Under the pieces are notes generated by a model. That model saw only the letters and a list, made by a program, of their open reading frames with translations. It had not been told where the DNA came from and ran no database searches. 64,000 nt of DNA from Palsa-883 sp963847615. Lineage in GTDB: Bacteria; Pseudomonadota; Alphaproteobacteria; Acetobacterales; Acetobacteraceae. Shown here piece after piece: positions 44,061 through 55,202 of the stretch. The stretch is from positions 620,001-684,000 of the forward strand of contig CAWKAN010000017.1 of the NCBI GenBank assembly GCA_963847615.1, given 5' to 3'. Position 1 is the stretch's first letter. Each line of letters starts with the position of its first letter. Position numbers and translations under genes: made by a program.

Positions 44061-44061
44061 G
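42964..44061 (+). CDS. IS630-family transposase (copy 1)
   Basis: 365 residues. N-terminal helix-turn-helix (NSPQKHVWRAQIVLLTADGC, GTSKTAVWRWQERF), then the DDE core: LSIDEKSQIQALDRTQPGLP, AVADNYATHKHPKVREWL and TPTSASWLNAVEGFFAKL. The stop TAG uses the TA at the element's edge. The next start in an alternative frame is not needed; GTG/ATG choices near 42964 are uncertain by a few codons. Confidence 0.93.
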   Translation: MVRVCGMRTGIKVEVSATDRVDLDAVVANRNSPQKHVWRAQIVLLTADGCGTAEIMRVTGTSKTAVWRWQERFMTDGVAGLLRDKTRPSRIPRLGAELEAGVVAATLADPPGETTHWTGAAMAKLRGISVSSVQRIWRRHGLQPHRMRQFKLSNDPQFAAKLRDIVGLYVDPPAHAVVLSIDEKSQIQALDRTQPGLPMKKGRCGSMTHDYIRNGTTTLFAALNVLDGKVIGRCMQRHRHQEFIRFLNSVEAAVPAGKLIHAVADNYATHKHPKVREWLVRHPRWTFHFTPTSASWLNAVEGFFAKLTRRQLKRGVFRSVVELQAAIKRFLTETNADPRPFRWTKEPDKIIAAVKRGHQVLNSIH

Positions 44062-45145
44062 TTCATCCAACGGTGGAACCTGCTGCAAGCCGGAGACAAT
44101 CATATTCGACTTCACGCAATCTCCTCCATTGATTCTCACAAATGTCCCATATTACAACAGCTACGACAAAGACACCAAGCTGTCAGGTTTTGCCAACGGA
44201 GTAGTCTACAAAGGGTATTCTGATGATACAACTGATCTCGGCGAGCCAGTCTGGAAGGTCTATCGATATACATACGGAACCGGCAAGGTTGTCGTCGTCC
44301 GCTCAACTGTGAAGTATGATTTCACGCCCCTCACCGCCAAAAAATACCCAAGCGAGATATTGAACGATCCCGTTCAACGCGTGCCCCTCATCAACGTCAT
44401 CGGTCGTGGCCAGTTCAAGAAATTCCGTGAGAACATTGGCGTAGAATCCCCGCTCGAAAGAATTGCAAACCGATACATTGTCGGACATGGATGCTTGCCG
44501 CATAGCTGCGGCAGCCAAGAAGCGATTTTCGTTCTCGACACCGTGAAGAGCGAAGCCTGGGCGATCTCGTACAGCACTGACTATATGGTGTCACCTCCAA
44601 AGGTCGATGGAAGGCTTTGGGGTAGTTTTGCCGCTGATGACGGCGTTCCTAAGCTCATCCTTACCCGTTGGATGACAGAGCATGGCCTCAATCCCACCGC
44701 TACGATGTATGTCCCTTATACGCCTCCCCCAAGCTCAGTAGCTTCCTCGATCGCAGGCAAGCGAACAGAAGTGGCCTTGGTGAGAGATAGCGGCATTCTC
44801 ACCGTTCCGGCGTTGGTCAACGGGATGATCCCACTCCACTTCGTTCTTGATAGTGGCGCGTCAGACGTTAGCATTCCTGCTGATGTAGTGTTAACCTTGA
44901 TGCGGACTGGAACTCTCACTGACAGCGATTTCATCGGAACGACGAAATACCGCATGGCGGACGGCTCCGTCGTACCCTCTACTACGTTCAGACTACGCAG
45001 TATCAAGGTTGGCGACCGTGTTGAGGAAAATGTTGTGGCCAGTATGACAGGCGTGGAGGGAGGCTTGTTGCTCGGTCAGAGTTTCCTTGGTCGCTTCCAG
45101 CGTTGGTCAATCGACAACGCTCGACAGGCCCTGGAGTTGGAGTGA
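44061..45145 (+). pseudogene. Secreted aspartic-protease-like protein, C-terminal part
   Basis: The frame is open from the edge of IS630 copy 1 (SSNGGTCCKPETIIFDF...) to 45145. The last 120 residues form a retropepsin-like domain: LVNGMIPLHFVLDSGASDVS with the catalytic DSG, and VEGGLLLGQSFLGRFQRWSI with the second-half hydrophobic-hydrophobic-G motif. The N-terminus is at 47236-47495 on the other strand. Joining the pieces across one TA gives VVIASSSNGGT in a single frame of 448 codons. Confidence 0.85.
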
Positions 45146-45152
45146 TTGGTTT

Positions 45153-46088
45153 ATGGCGTTGCTCATCGTTGATCTCGACAAACATATCGGCAACGCCAAG
45201 GCATGGCGCGACACGTTCGGGGAAAAGCTTCCCGATCTGGAGATCCGCATTTGGCCGGATGCCGGGAACCTGGCGGACATCGAATATCTCGCCTTCATGC
45301 ATCCCGATTTCGATTCTTTTCCCGTCTTTCCGAATTTGAAAGCCATGTTCAGCCGCTCCGCCGGGGTCGAGTCCTTCGTGCAACATCCAAAGCTGCCGAA
45401 GGCCCCGTTATGCAAGGTCGAGCCGCCAGGCGGCGATCCGATGATGACCGAATACGTCGTCATGCACGTTCTGCGTTTTCATCGCGACATGCCTGGATAT
45501 CAGGCGGCACAGGCCAACCGGGAGTGGCGCCGCACAACGATTGTGCGACCCGAGCAAAGGCGTGTCGGGTTCCTCGGCTTCGGCAAGATGGCGACGGCGC
45601 CGGCGCTCGTGTTGAAGTCGCTCGGTTTCAAGGTCTCGGCCTGGGTTCGCAACTCGAGGCAGGAAGCTGACGTTCCGATCTATCATGGCCCCGACCAACT
45701 TGAGCCGTTTCTTCAGCAGACCGACATCGCGGTCTGCCTGTTGCCGCTTACCAGGGAAACAGAGGGCATATTCTGCGCGCGCAGCTTTGCCATGATGCCA
45801 CGCGGGGCGATGCTGGTGAATGTCGGGCGCGGCAAGCATGTGGTGGACGAGGATCTGATCAAAGCGCTCAATTCGGGACAGTTGGCATACGCCGCATTGG
45901 ACGCGCTGTGGCCCGAGCCGCTACCGCCAACCAGCCCGCTTTGGCTGCACCCCAAAGTTACCGTGATGCCACACGTGGCGCGGCGACCGACCGTTGCTCA
46001 ACTCGTGACCGAGATCGCGGCGAATATCCGCAGCGTCGAGGCGGGTGGGCCGCTGTTGCAGGAAGTCGATATCACAACGGGATACTAG
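45153..46088 (+). CDS. D-2-hydroxyacid dehydrogenase, GhrA-like
   Basis: 311 residues from ATG 45153, 7 bp after the aspartic-protease gene. VGFLGFGKMATAPALVLKSL is the NAD(P)-binding Rossmann motif, LVNVGRGKHVVDEDLIKAL carries the catalytic Arg and MPHVARRPTVAQL the catalytic His. Resembles glyoxylate/hydroxypyruvate reductase A. Its stop TAG is completed by the TA and G of IS630 copy 2, so the natural C-terminus may have been a little different. Confidence 0.88.
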   Translation: MALLIVDLDKHIGNAKAWRDTFGEKLPDLEIRIWPDAGNLADIEYLAFMHPDFDSFPVFPNLKAMFSRSAGVESFVQHPKLPKAPLCKVEPPGGDPMMTEYVVMHVLRFHRDMPGYQAAQANREWRRTTIVRPEQRRVGFLGFGKMATAPALVLKSLGFKVSAWVRNSRQEADVPIYHGPDQLEPFLQQTDIAVCLLPLTRETEGIFCARSFAMMPRGAMLVNVGRGKHVVDEDLIKALNSGQLAYAALDALWPEPLPPTSPLWLHPKVTVMPHVARRPTVAQLVTEIAANIRSVEAGGPLLQEVDITTGY

Positions 46089-47182
46089 TGGATAGAATCT
46101 AACACTTGGTGCCCTCTTTTGACGGCGGCGATGATTTTATCGGGTTCCTTGGTCCATCGGAAGGGACGCGGGTCTGCATTGGTCTCGGTGAGGAGTCTCT
46201 TGATGGCGGCTTGCAGTTCGACGACGGAGCGGAAGACGCCACGCTTAAGTCGTCGCCGTGCCAGCTTGGCGAAGAAGCCCTCGACGGCATTGAGCCACGA
46301 GGCGGAGGTCGGGGTAAAATGGAATGTCCAGCGCGGATGACGCACCAGCCACTCGCGGACCTTGGGATGCTTGTGGGTGGCGTAGTTGTCGGCGACGGCG
46401 TGGATGAGTTTGCCGGCCGGCACTGCGGCCTCGACCGAGTTGAGAAAGCGGATGAATTCCTGATGCCGGTGCCGCTGCATGCAGCGGCCGATGACCTTGC
46501 CGTCCAGCACGTTGAGGGCTGCAAACAGCGTGGTGGTGCCGTTCCTGATGTAGTCGTGCGTCATGCTGCCGCAGCGGCCTTTCTTCATTGGCAGGCCTGG
46601 CTGGGTGCGGTCGAGCGCCTGGATCTGGCTTTTCTCATCGATCGAGAGGACGACAGCGTGCGCCGGGGGATCGACGTAGAGCCCGACGATGTCACGCAGC
46701 TTGGCGGCAAACTGCGGGTCGTTGGACAGCTTGAACTGGCGCATCCGATGCGGCTGCAAGCCGTGCCTGCGCCAGATGCGCTGCACCGAACTGACGCTGA
46801 TGCCACGCAGCTTGGCCATAGCGGCGCCCGTCCAGTGCGTCGTCTCGCCTGGTGGATCAGCCAGGGTCGCGGCGACGACGCCTGCCTCAAGCTCTGCTCC
46901 AAGCCGAGGGATACGCGACGGACGGGTCTTGTCGCGCAGCAGCCCGGCAACACCGTCCGTCATGAAACGCTCCTGCCAGCGCCAGACAGCGGTTTTGCTC
47001 GTGCCGGTGACACGCATGATCTCGGCGGTGCCGCAACCATCTGCCGTCAACAACACGATCTGCGCTCGCCAGACATGCTTCTGCGGGCTGTTTCGGTTCG
47101 CTACGACGGCGTCCAGATCGACACGATCCGTGGCGCTCACTTCAACTTTGATGCCGGTACGCATCCCACAGACTCGCACCAC
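46085..47182 (-). CDS. IS630-family transposase (copy 2)
   Basis: 365 residues, differing from copy 1 by a few substitutions near the C-terminus (KLARRRLKR for KLTRRQLKR, KRLLTET for KRFLTET). Catalytic motifs identical and the frame is intact. Confidence 0.93.
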   Translation of the reverse strand: MVRVCGMRTGIKVEVSATDRVDLDAVVANRNSPQKHVWRAQIVLLTADGCGTAEIMRVTGTSKTAVWRWQERFMTDGVAGLLRDKTRPSRIPRLGAELEAGVVAATLADPPGETTHWTGAAMAKLRGISVSSVQRIWRRHGLQPHRMRQFKLSNDPQFAAKLRDIVGLYVDPPAHAVVLSIDEKSQIQALDRTQPGLPMKKGRCGSMTHDYIRNGTTTLFAALNVLDGKVIGRCMQRHRHQEFIRFLNSVEAAVPAGKLIHAVADNYATHKHPKVREWLVRHPRWTFHFTPTSASWLNAVEGFFAKLARRRLKRGVFRSVVELQAAIKRLLTETNADPRPFRWTKEPDKIIAAVKRGHQVLDSIH

Positions 47183-47235
47183 AGCGGCATCCTGGGAATC
47201 CTAAATCGGACTCATGCGTTGGATTTTATCCACTA
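46086..47235 (-). mobile_element. IS630-family element, copy 2 (inverted)
   Basis: 1150 bp with TA at 46086-46087 and 47234-47235. It is in opposite orientation to copy 1, which makes the 2 kb between them invertible by recombination. Confidence 0.93.
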
Positions 47236-47495
47236 GCAATGACAACCTTCGGATTGTCAGAAGTCGGGTATATCTCATCAATGCTCGTGTAGGCATTAGC
47301 GAATAGAATAAGGCCACTTAGCTCTATCACTTGGCAATCAAGCGGATAGTTCTGGGTGGCGCATTCGGCTTTGGTTGCAGATCGAGTAGTTAGCAGTCCA
47401 GCGGGCGTATTCACCTTCGTGATCTGATCGTAAGCGTGGCCAACGCTTACCGACAGCATCACAGCAGCAACCATGGCTGACAACCAATAACGCAT
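47236..47495 (-). pseudogene. Secreted aspartic-protease-like protein, N-terminal part
   Basis: Starts MRYWLSAMVAAVMLSVSVGH followed by AYDQ, a Sec signal peptide, then LTTRSATKAECATQNYPLDC and TSDNPKVVIA up to the IS630 edge. 260 nt here plus TA plus 1085 nt at 44061-45145 make 1347 nt, a multiple of three, with no stop at the join. Confidence 0.82.
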
Positions 47496-47529
47496 CCGTC
47501 TCACGCGCCTCCTTATCGCCCCGCTCTCA

Positions 47530-48357
47530 TCACCACTTGTAGACCTTCTGCAACGTGCCGCCCATGAGCGCCGCCTTGTCGCTCTCGGACAGGCGTTTGG
47601 TGTCGCGGAACGGCGCGACGCCCTGCTCATAGGTCAGCATCCCGATCGTCCGCGTCCAGTCGGTGCCCCACATGCAACGATCCAGCCCGAACGCATCGAT
47701 GACCCGAAGCACCGGCTCCCAGATGTCGTCATACGGGAACGGTTGGTGCGACATCGTGCAGGCGCCGCTGATCTTCACCCGTACGTTCGCGTATTGGGCC
47801 AAATCGAGCAGCTTCGGCAGGTCGGCCCAGACCTCGGCCGGAACCGGCGGGCGAAACGGTTGCAGCAGGCCGAGATGGTCGATCACGATGACCGTGTCGG
47901 GATGTCGCTGGATATGCGGCAGGCCTTTGTCCAGGATACCCCAGCAAAGCAAGTTGACGGGCAAACCATGCTTGGCGGCGCCGGCGAAAGCGCGGTTCAG
48001 GCCGGGATGGTCGGCGTCCATCGGCAGGCCGTCGCGCATGCGGATGCGAATGCCGCGCGCGCCTGGCGTCGCCGCCCAGTTCGCCACCACATCGTCGATC
48101 GCCGGATCGGTCGCGTTGACCGGCGTCACGACCCGGAATTTGTCCGGATAGGCGTTGTACACCTCGAGCGCATAGCTCGGATCGTACTCATACGCGCTGA
48201 ACGACGACACCATGATCGCGCCGTTGACGCCGACGCTGTTCATGGCGGCGACCATTTCCTCGCCGGTGGCGGAGTCGAGTCCGTGCGAGGGACTGGCCCA
48301 CGGCCGGGCGGGATGATTTCGATCAAACGGATGAACCTGAACGTCGATGACTGGCAC
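47530..48357 (-). CDS. Amidohydrolase-2 family protein
   Basis: 275 residues from GTG 48357, preceded by AGGAGG; an ATG at 48384 is in frame but upstream of that site. IDVQVHPFD gives the QxH/HxH-type metal motif, VIVIDHLGLL a further histidine and CMWGTDWTRTIG the conserved aspartate. Same broad family as the gene at 844. With the SDR before it, it repeats the amidohydrolase/SDR pairing seen at 844-2528. Before the IS630 inversion the aspartic-protease and dehydrogenase genes would have followed on the same strand. Confidence 0.87.
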   Translation of the reverse strand: MPVIDVQVHPFDRNHPARPWASPSHGLDSATGEEMVAAMNSVGVNGAIMVSSFSAYEYDPSYALEVYNAYPDKFRVVTPVNATDPAIDDVVANWAATPGARGIRIRMRDGLPMDADHPGLNRAFAGAAKHGLPVNLLCWGILDKGLPHIQRHPDTVIVIDHLGLLQPFRPPVPAEVWADLPKLLDLAQYANVRVKISGACTMSHQPFPYDDIWEPVLRVIDAFGLDRCMWGTDWTRTIGMLTYEQGVAPFRDTKRLSESDKAALMGGTLQKVYKW

Positions 48358-48451
48358 GGCCGTCCTCCTGCCTGATCGACCCATTGTCCGTTATCGCGAC
48401 CGGATTGCCCAGAGGGACCGGTGCGACAACGGGACCTGGTATGAGTGCGGC

Positions 48452-49270
48452 CTAATAATGCACCGTCCGCCCGGCGCCCCCGGTTGCCGCGACCAGCTCG
48501 CCGGAGACCGCCCAGGCCTTGTCCGAGGCCAGGAACACCGTGACGAACGCGACCTCCGAGGCGTCCACCATGCGGCAGATGGCATTGCCGCGCGGCGAAT
48601 CGGGGGAAAAATCCTGCCGCTCCGCTTCTTCCGGCGATACGCCCAGTTGGGTGGCCCGTGCAGCGAGCAAGCTCGGCGTGCGCTCGGTGCGGGTCGTGCC
48701 GGGGTGGATGCAATTGACCGTGATGCCATGGCGTCCCATTTGCACCGCCAGCGTCTTGGTCAAGTGCACGAGCGAGGCGTTGCGGGCGCCGCCGCTGAGA
48801 TTGCCGGCGTTGCGGGCGTTGGCACCGCTGATGTTGATGATGCGGCCCCAGCCCGCCTTCTTCATGAAGGGGATGACAGCGCGGCAACAGCGTAGCGCCC
48901 CGACGTACTTTACGTTGAAATCCTGGATCAAATCCTCATCGATGACCGTATCGATCGGCCCGGTCGCGGTGGCCGAGCCCCCTGGCGAGGATCCGCTGTT
49001 GACCAGGATATGCAGGCCGCCCAGTTGCCGGGCCGCCTCGGCGACCATGCGATCCACCTGCTCTTTGCTGGTGACGTCGGCCGCGAGGGGAAGGATGCGC
49101 CGGTTCGTCTCGGCTCCAAGCTCCCGCGCCGTCGCCTCCAGAGCCTCCTTGTTGCGCGCCACGATCGCCACATCGACGCCCTCGCGCGCCAATTCCCACG
49201 CGATGGCTTTGCCGATGCCCCGACTGCCGCCGGTCACGATCGCATGCTTGCCTTGCAATCCGAGGTCCAT
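48452..49270 (-). CDS. SDR-family protein lacking the Tyr-x3-Lys pair
   Basis: 272 residues from MDLGLQGKHAIVTGGSRGIG (GGGGAGAG before the ATG). The NAD(P) motif is intact and the NNAG motif reads NSGS. After INISGANARNAG, where YxxxK is expected, the sequence reads SGGARNASLVHLTK, placing Gly and Asn at the Tyr and Lys positions. The rest (VNCIHPGTTRTERTPSLL) is normal. As with the SDR at 1761, classical oxidoreductase chemistry is doubtful. Lies 94 bp before the amidohydrolase start. Confidence 0.86.
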   Translation of the reverse strand: MDLGLQGKHAIVTGGSRGIGKAIAWELAREGVDVAIVARNKEALEATARELGAETNRRILPLAADVTSKEQVDRMVAEAARQLGGLHILVNSGSSPGGSATATGPIDTVIDEDLIQDFNVKYVGALRCCRAVIPFMKKAGWGRIINISGANARNAGNLSGGARNASLVHLTKTLAVQMGRHGITVNCIHPGTTRTERTPSLLAARATQLGVSPEEAERQDFSPDSPRGNAICRMVDASEVAFVTVFLASDKAWAVSGELVAATGGAGRTVHY

Positions 49271-49595
49271 GGCACTCTCTCCCCTTGGCGGTGTGACCGT
49301 GATTTCATTGCTTCGGTGCGCATTGTTCTCTCCGGGGCACCCTGGTGCAAGGGGTACCAGAGGGAGGGCGATGTACTGCCAAAACTGGTCGAACGTCTGC
49401 GTTCGAGCGACGGCGAGGCGGCTTGACATAACCGTCCTGGACGCGGTGCAGACCTCGACGCGGCGAAGCAGTCACGTCCGCTTTTCCCCCCTTTGCACCC
49501 AGCCAAAATGGCCATCCCCGCCGCCCGCCGGGCTTGACCTCGATCAATGCGGCGCCCGCCGGATGGTTGTCCCCTGCGCGCGCAGCAGGGGGAAA
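49271..49595. other. Divergent intergenic region with FNR-type box
   Basis: Apart from the box at 49534-49547 no gene or repeat is recognised in these 325 bp. Confidence 0.6.
49534..49547 (+). promoter_or_regulatory. FNR-type box upstream of the hydrolase-PRTase-prs operon
   Basis: TTGACCTCGATCAA, one mismatch to consensus. A -41.5 site would start transcription near 49582, 14 nt before ATG 49596. Confidence 0.65.
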
Positions 49596-50285
49596 ATGTC
49601 GATGACTTCCACTGCACTCCGAACCCTCGCGGTGACCCTTCCGCCGCACCACGGCGAGGGCGTGCTCGGCCTGCCCGCGGGCACCGCGCACGGACTTGTG
49701 ATCTTCGCCCATGGCAGCGGCAGCAGCCACCTCAGCCCGCGCAACCTCCTGGTCGCCGCGACGCTGCAACGCGCCGGCCTCGCCACCCTGCTGTTCGACC
49801 TGCTGACCGAGCGCGAGGCGATGCACCGCGCCAACGTGTTCGATATCCCGCTGCTGGCCGACCGGCTCGACCAGGCGGCCGACTGGGTCGCCGCCAGCGC
49901 GGCCGGGCGTGGCCTGAAGCTGGGGTTGTTCGGCGCCAGCACCGGCGCCGCCGCCGCCCTGGTCGCCGCCGCCGCGCGCCAGGATGTGCGCGCCGTGGTC
50001 AGCCGCGGCGGACGGCCCGACCTGGCCGGCGATGCGCTCGGCAGGATCGCCGCCGCCACGCTGCTGATCGTCGGCGGCGACGACCCGCAGGTGCTGGCGC
50101 TCAACCAGGAGGCATACCGCCAGTTGCGCTGCGAACGCCGGCTGGAGGTGGTCCCCGGCGCGACCCACCTGTTCGAGGAGCCGGGCACGCTGGAGGCGGT
50201 GGCGGACCTGGCGCGCGACTGGTTCCTGCGGCACCTGCCGGCCGCGCCCGCGGAGACGACGCATGCGGTTCACCGATCGACATGA
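49596..50285 (+). CDS. Alpha/beta hydrolase, dienelactone-hydrolase-like
   Basis: 229 residues (a second ATG follows two codons later). GLVIFAHGSGSSHLSPRN is the oxyanion region, GLFGASTGAAAALVAAA carries the nucleophile serine, GGDDPQVL the aspartate and PGATHLFEEPG the histidine. Such proteins commonly stand next to a phosphoribosyltransferase in bacterial stress loci. It overlaps the next gene by 23 bp. Confidence 0.87.
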   Translation: MSMTSTALRTLAVTLPPHHGEGVLGLPAGTAHGLVIFAHGSGSSHLSPRNLLVAATLQRAGLATLLFDLLTEREAMHRANVFDIPLLADRLDQAADWVAASAAGRGLKLGLFGASTGAAAALVAAAARQDVRAVVSRGGRPDLAGDALGRIAAATLLIVGGDDPQVLALNQEAYRQLRCERRLEVVPGATHLFEEPGTLEAVADLARDWFLRHLPAAPAETTHAVHRST

Positions 50286-50925
50286 CGCCGGCCAGCGGCT
50301 GGCGGAGCGGCTGTTGACGCTGCGGCTCAAGGACCCCGTGGTGCTCGCCCTGCCGCGCGGCGGCGTGCCGATCGGCTTCGAGGTGGCGCGCGCCCTGGCG
50401 GCGCCGCTCGACCTCGTCCTGGTGCGCAAGATCGGCGCCCCGGACCAGGAGGAACTGGCGATCGGCGCAATCGCCGACGGCGAGCATCCCGAGCTGGTCA
50501 CCGATCCAAGGCTGATCGACGCCCTGGCGGTCCCGCCGGAGTATCTCGAGCAGGCAAAGTCCGCCGCCTTGCGGGAAATCGCGCGTCGGCGCCGGGCCTA
50601 TCTGGGCGATCGCCCCCAGGTCGAGGTCGCCGGGCGCACCGCCATCGTCGTCGATGACGGCATCGCGACCGGTGCGACGATGCGCGCCGCCCTGCGGGTC
50701 ACGCGGCGGCGCCGGCCGGCGCGCCTGGTGCTGGCGGTTCCGGTCGCGCCGCCCGAGGCGCTGAACCAACTGCGCCGGGAGGTCGATGCGGTCGTCTGCC
50801 TCGATACCCCCGCCGAGTTCTTCGCCGTCGGCCAGTTCTACCACGCGTTCCCGCAGTTGTCGGACGACGAGGTGGTCGCGCTGCTCGACCAGGCGAAGGC
50901 CTTCGTCCCCCCCAACCGCCCCTGA
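50263..50925 (+). CDS. Phosphoribosyltransferase-domain protein
   Basis: 220 residues from MRFTDRHDAGQRLAERL. LALPRGGVPIGFEVARALAA begins the type I PRTase fold and AIVVDDGIATGATMRAALR is the PRPP-binding loop. Members of this group are of unknown substrate and usually pair with an alpha/beta hydrolase, as here. Translation is coupled to the gene before it, and PRPP could come from the gene after it. Confidence 0.9.
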   Translation: MRFTDRHDAGQRLAERLLTLRLKDPVVLALPRGGVPIGFEVARALAAPLDLVLVRKIGAPDQEELAIGAIADGEHPELVTDPRLIDALAVPPEYLEQAKSAALREIARRRRAYLGDRPQVEVAGRTAIVVDDGIATGATMRAALRVTRRRRPARLVLAVPVAPPEALNQLRREVDAVVCLDTPAEFFAVGQFYHAFPQLSDDEVVALLDQAKAFVPPNRP

Positions 50926-50937
50926 GTGGAGACCGCG

Positions 50938-51900
50938 ATGGCGCGCCGCCCGCTGACCCTGTTCGGCCTGCACCGCAGCCGCGAGCTCGCCGAGTGCGTC
51001 GCCGGGCGCCTGGAGGTGGCGCTCGCGCTGCACGAGGAACGCGACTTCGAGGACGGCGAGCACAAGACGCGCGCACTCCAGGACGTACGCGGCCACGACG
51101 TGTTCGTGCTGCATTCGTTGCACGGCGACGCCAGCGAAAGCGGCAACGACAAATTGTGCCGGCTGCTGTTCTTCTGCGGCGCGCTGAAGGACGCCGGCGC
51201 CGAGCGCGTCACCGCGGTCACGCCCTATTTGTGCTACGCGCGCAAGGACCGGCGGACCAAGCCGAACGATCCGATCACCACACGCTACCTGGCGGCGATG
51301 TTCGAAGCCGTGCACGTCAACCGCGTGATCGCGCTGGAGGTGCACAACGTCGCGGCGTTCGAGAACGCGTTCCGCTGCCCGACCTGGCACATCGACAGCG
51401 CCCCGCTGCTGGTCGCGCATTTCGCGCCGTTGCTGCGCGACATGCAGGTGGTCGCCGTCTCGCCCGACGCCGGCGGCGCCAAGCGGGCCGAGCAATTCCG
51501 CCAGGCGCTGGAACAACAGACCGGAACGAATGTCGGCAGTGCCTATATGGAGAAATATCGCAGCAGCGGCGTGGTGAGCGGCACGCTGCTGGTCGGCGAC
51601 GTGCGCGACAAGGTCGCAGTGATCGTCGACAACCTGATCAGTACCGGCGGCACCCTGGTGCGCGCCGCCACCGCGTGCCGCGCCGCCGGCGCCCAACAGG
51701 TGTTCGCCGCGGCGGCACACGGCCTGTTCATCGGCGGCGCCACCGAGCTGTTCGCCTCGCCAGCCCTCGATGGCATCACCGTCACCAACACCGTGCCACC
51801 CTACCGCGTCCCCAAGGACGTGGCGGCACAACACCTGACCGTGCTCGACGCCAGCGAACCCATCGCCCGCGCTATCGCCGCCTGCCACGACGCCAGCTGA
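50938..51900 (+). CDS. prs: Ribose-phosphate pyrophosphokinase (PRPP synthetase) paralogue
   Basis: 320 residues. TPYLCYARKDRRTKPNDPIT is the ATP/flexible-loop region, VAVSPDAGGAKRAEQF and VAVIVDNLISTGGTLVRAA are the ribose-5-phosphate and PRPP motifs. The N-terminus (LFGLHRSRELAECVAGRL) is more diverged than in the housekeeping enzyme, so this is probably an accessory copy tied to the FNR-linked operon. The last codons lie inside the long palindrome at 51884-51997. Confidence 0.9.
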   Translation: MARRPLTLFGLHRSRELAECVAGRLEVALALHEERDFEDGEHKTRALQDVRGHDVFVLHSLHGDASESGNDKLCRLLFFCGALKDAGAERVTAVTPYLCYARKDRRTKPNDPITTRYLAAMFEAVHVNRVIALEVHNVAAFENAFRCPTWHIDSAPLLVAHFAPLLRDMQVVAVSPDAGGAKRAEQFRQALEQQTGTNVGSAYMEKYRSSGVVSGTLLVGDVRDKVAVIVDNLISTGGTLVRAATACRAAGAQQVFAAAAHGLFIGGATELFASPALDGITVTNTVPPYRVPKDVAAQHLTVLDASEPIARAIAACHDAS

Positions 51901-51997
51901 CCCATCGCGCAGCCGCGCCGCCAAGGCAAGGTCAGGGCTCCGCCCTGGCCTTGCCTTGGCGGCGCGGCTGCGCGGTGGGTCAACTGGCGTCGTGGCG
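51884..51997. terminator. 57-bp-arm near-perfect palindrome between prs and parC
   Basis: Centre at 51940 with a 3-nt loop (AGGGC-TCC-GCCCT); arms pair from 51884 to 51997 with about three mismatches. The left arm contains the last codons of prs (from GCCACGACGCC). It separates two convergent genes and can serve as a terminator in both directions, although it is much longer than needed. Confidence 0.8.
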
Positions 51998-54200
<2,203 letters not shown>

Positions 54201-54211
<11 letters not shown>

Positions 54212-55022
54212 TGTTGGTCTCCGACGGGGTCTGCGGCGCGGCGATCTCCCGGTGGTCCGGGGCCTCGGCTGCCGGCGTCGCCAACTCGGCGGCGAGCGCG
54301 GCGACGCGGTCGTATAGCATCCGCCGCGCGGCGGGCAGCGGGCGGTGGTGGTGGCCGAAGGCGTCGCGCGCCAGGAAATGGCCGGTCAGCGTCAGTCCGT
54401 CGCGCCAGTCCGCGGCCGCGCTGGTGTTGGCACCGACCAGGAAGCCGGGCAGGCGCAGCAGCCGCCCGGTCCAGGCGCCGGCCGCCTCATTGGTGACGGC
54501 GCGCCCGGTGCGCGGGGAGACATAGGCGAGGCCGGAAGTCGCCCCGGTGACGGCGCAGGCGGTCAGGTCGAGGCCGTAGCCGAGATCGGCCAGCAGCAAC
54601 GTCTCCCACCGCACCAGGTCGGCCAGCAACGGCGGTCGCAGGGTCGGGTCCTGCGCCAGGTGGGCGATGAGCTGCAGCAGGCCGTGGAACACGCGCGGGT
54701 GGGGCTCGCGCTCCGGCAGGGCGCCGTCGGCGACGGCGCAGGCGGCGCTCAGCAGGGCGAGGGCCAGGGGATCGTCCATCGCCAGCGCGGCGGCGGGGTG
54801 CACGAGCTCGGCGGCGAAACTGCCGAGCTGCTCGGCCAGCCGGCCCACCCAGCGCACCTGCACGAGGTTGCCCGGCTGCCAGATCGCCGCCCCGGTGCGG
54901 CCGGCGCCGCCGCGGGCGAGGCCGCGGTGCAGGCCGTGCGCCTCGGTCATCACCCCGGCGACGGCGTCGCCTTCGCCGTAGGGGCGCACGTCGAGCACGA
55001 TCGAGGGGGCATCCCAGTCCAT
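54201..55022 (-). CDS. recO: DNA repair protein RecO
   Basis: 273 residues. VLDVRPYGEGDAVAGVMTEA is the N-terminal OB-fold start, followed by the helical domain (ALLSAACAVADGALPEREPH, FHGLLQLIAHLA) and LLADLGYGLDLTACAVTGAT, where the zinc-finger cysteines of some RecO proteins are mostly missing. RecO loads RecA with RecR. The start ATG at 55022 is the edge of a 16-bp tandem repeat. Confidence 0.92.
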
Positions 55023-55162
55023 GTCAGGCGGTGGCCATGTCAGGCGGTGGCCCTGTCAGAAGGTGGCCCTGTCAGGCGTTGGCGATGTCAGGCGTTGGCC
55101 ATGTCAGGGGGGTGGCCATGTCAGTGGGGGATGTCAGGGGTTGGCGATGTCGGTGGGGGGCG
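55020..55162 (-). repeat. 16-bp tandem repeat running into the recO start
   Basis: About nine units of ATGGCCACCGCCTGAC-like sequence (minus strand), several degenerate and two with changed length. Several units contain ATG, a few codons and TGA, so the array looks like a ladder of minute start-stop frames ending in the real recO ATG. Confidence 0.8.
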
Positions 55163-55202
55163 GTGGACTATCGGCGAGCGGAGCGTGCCGCGCCGGGCTG
55201 GA

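Noticed and set aside
48314..48325. TGATTTCGATCA resembling an FNR core
   Set aside because: Lies inside the amidohydrolase coding sequence (FDRNHP) with no gene start suitably placed.
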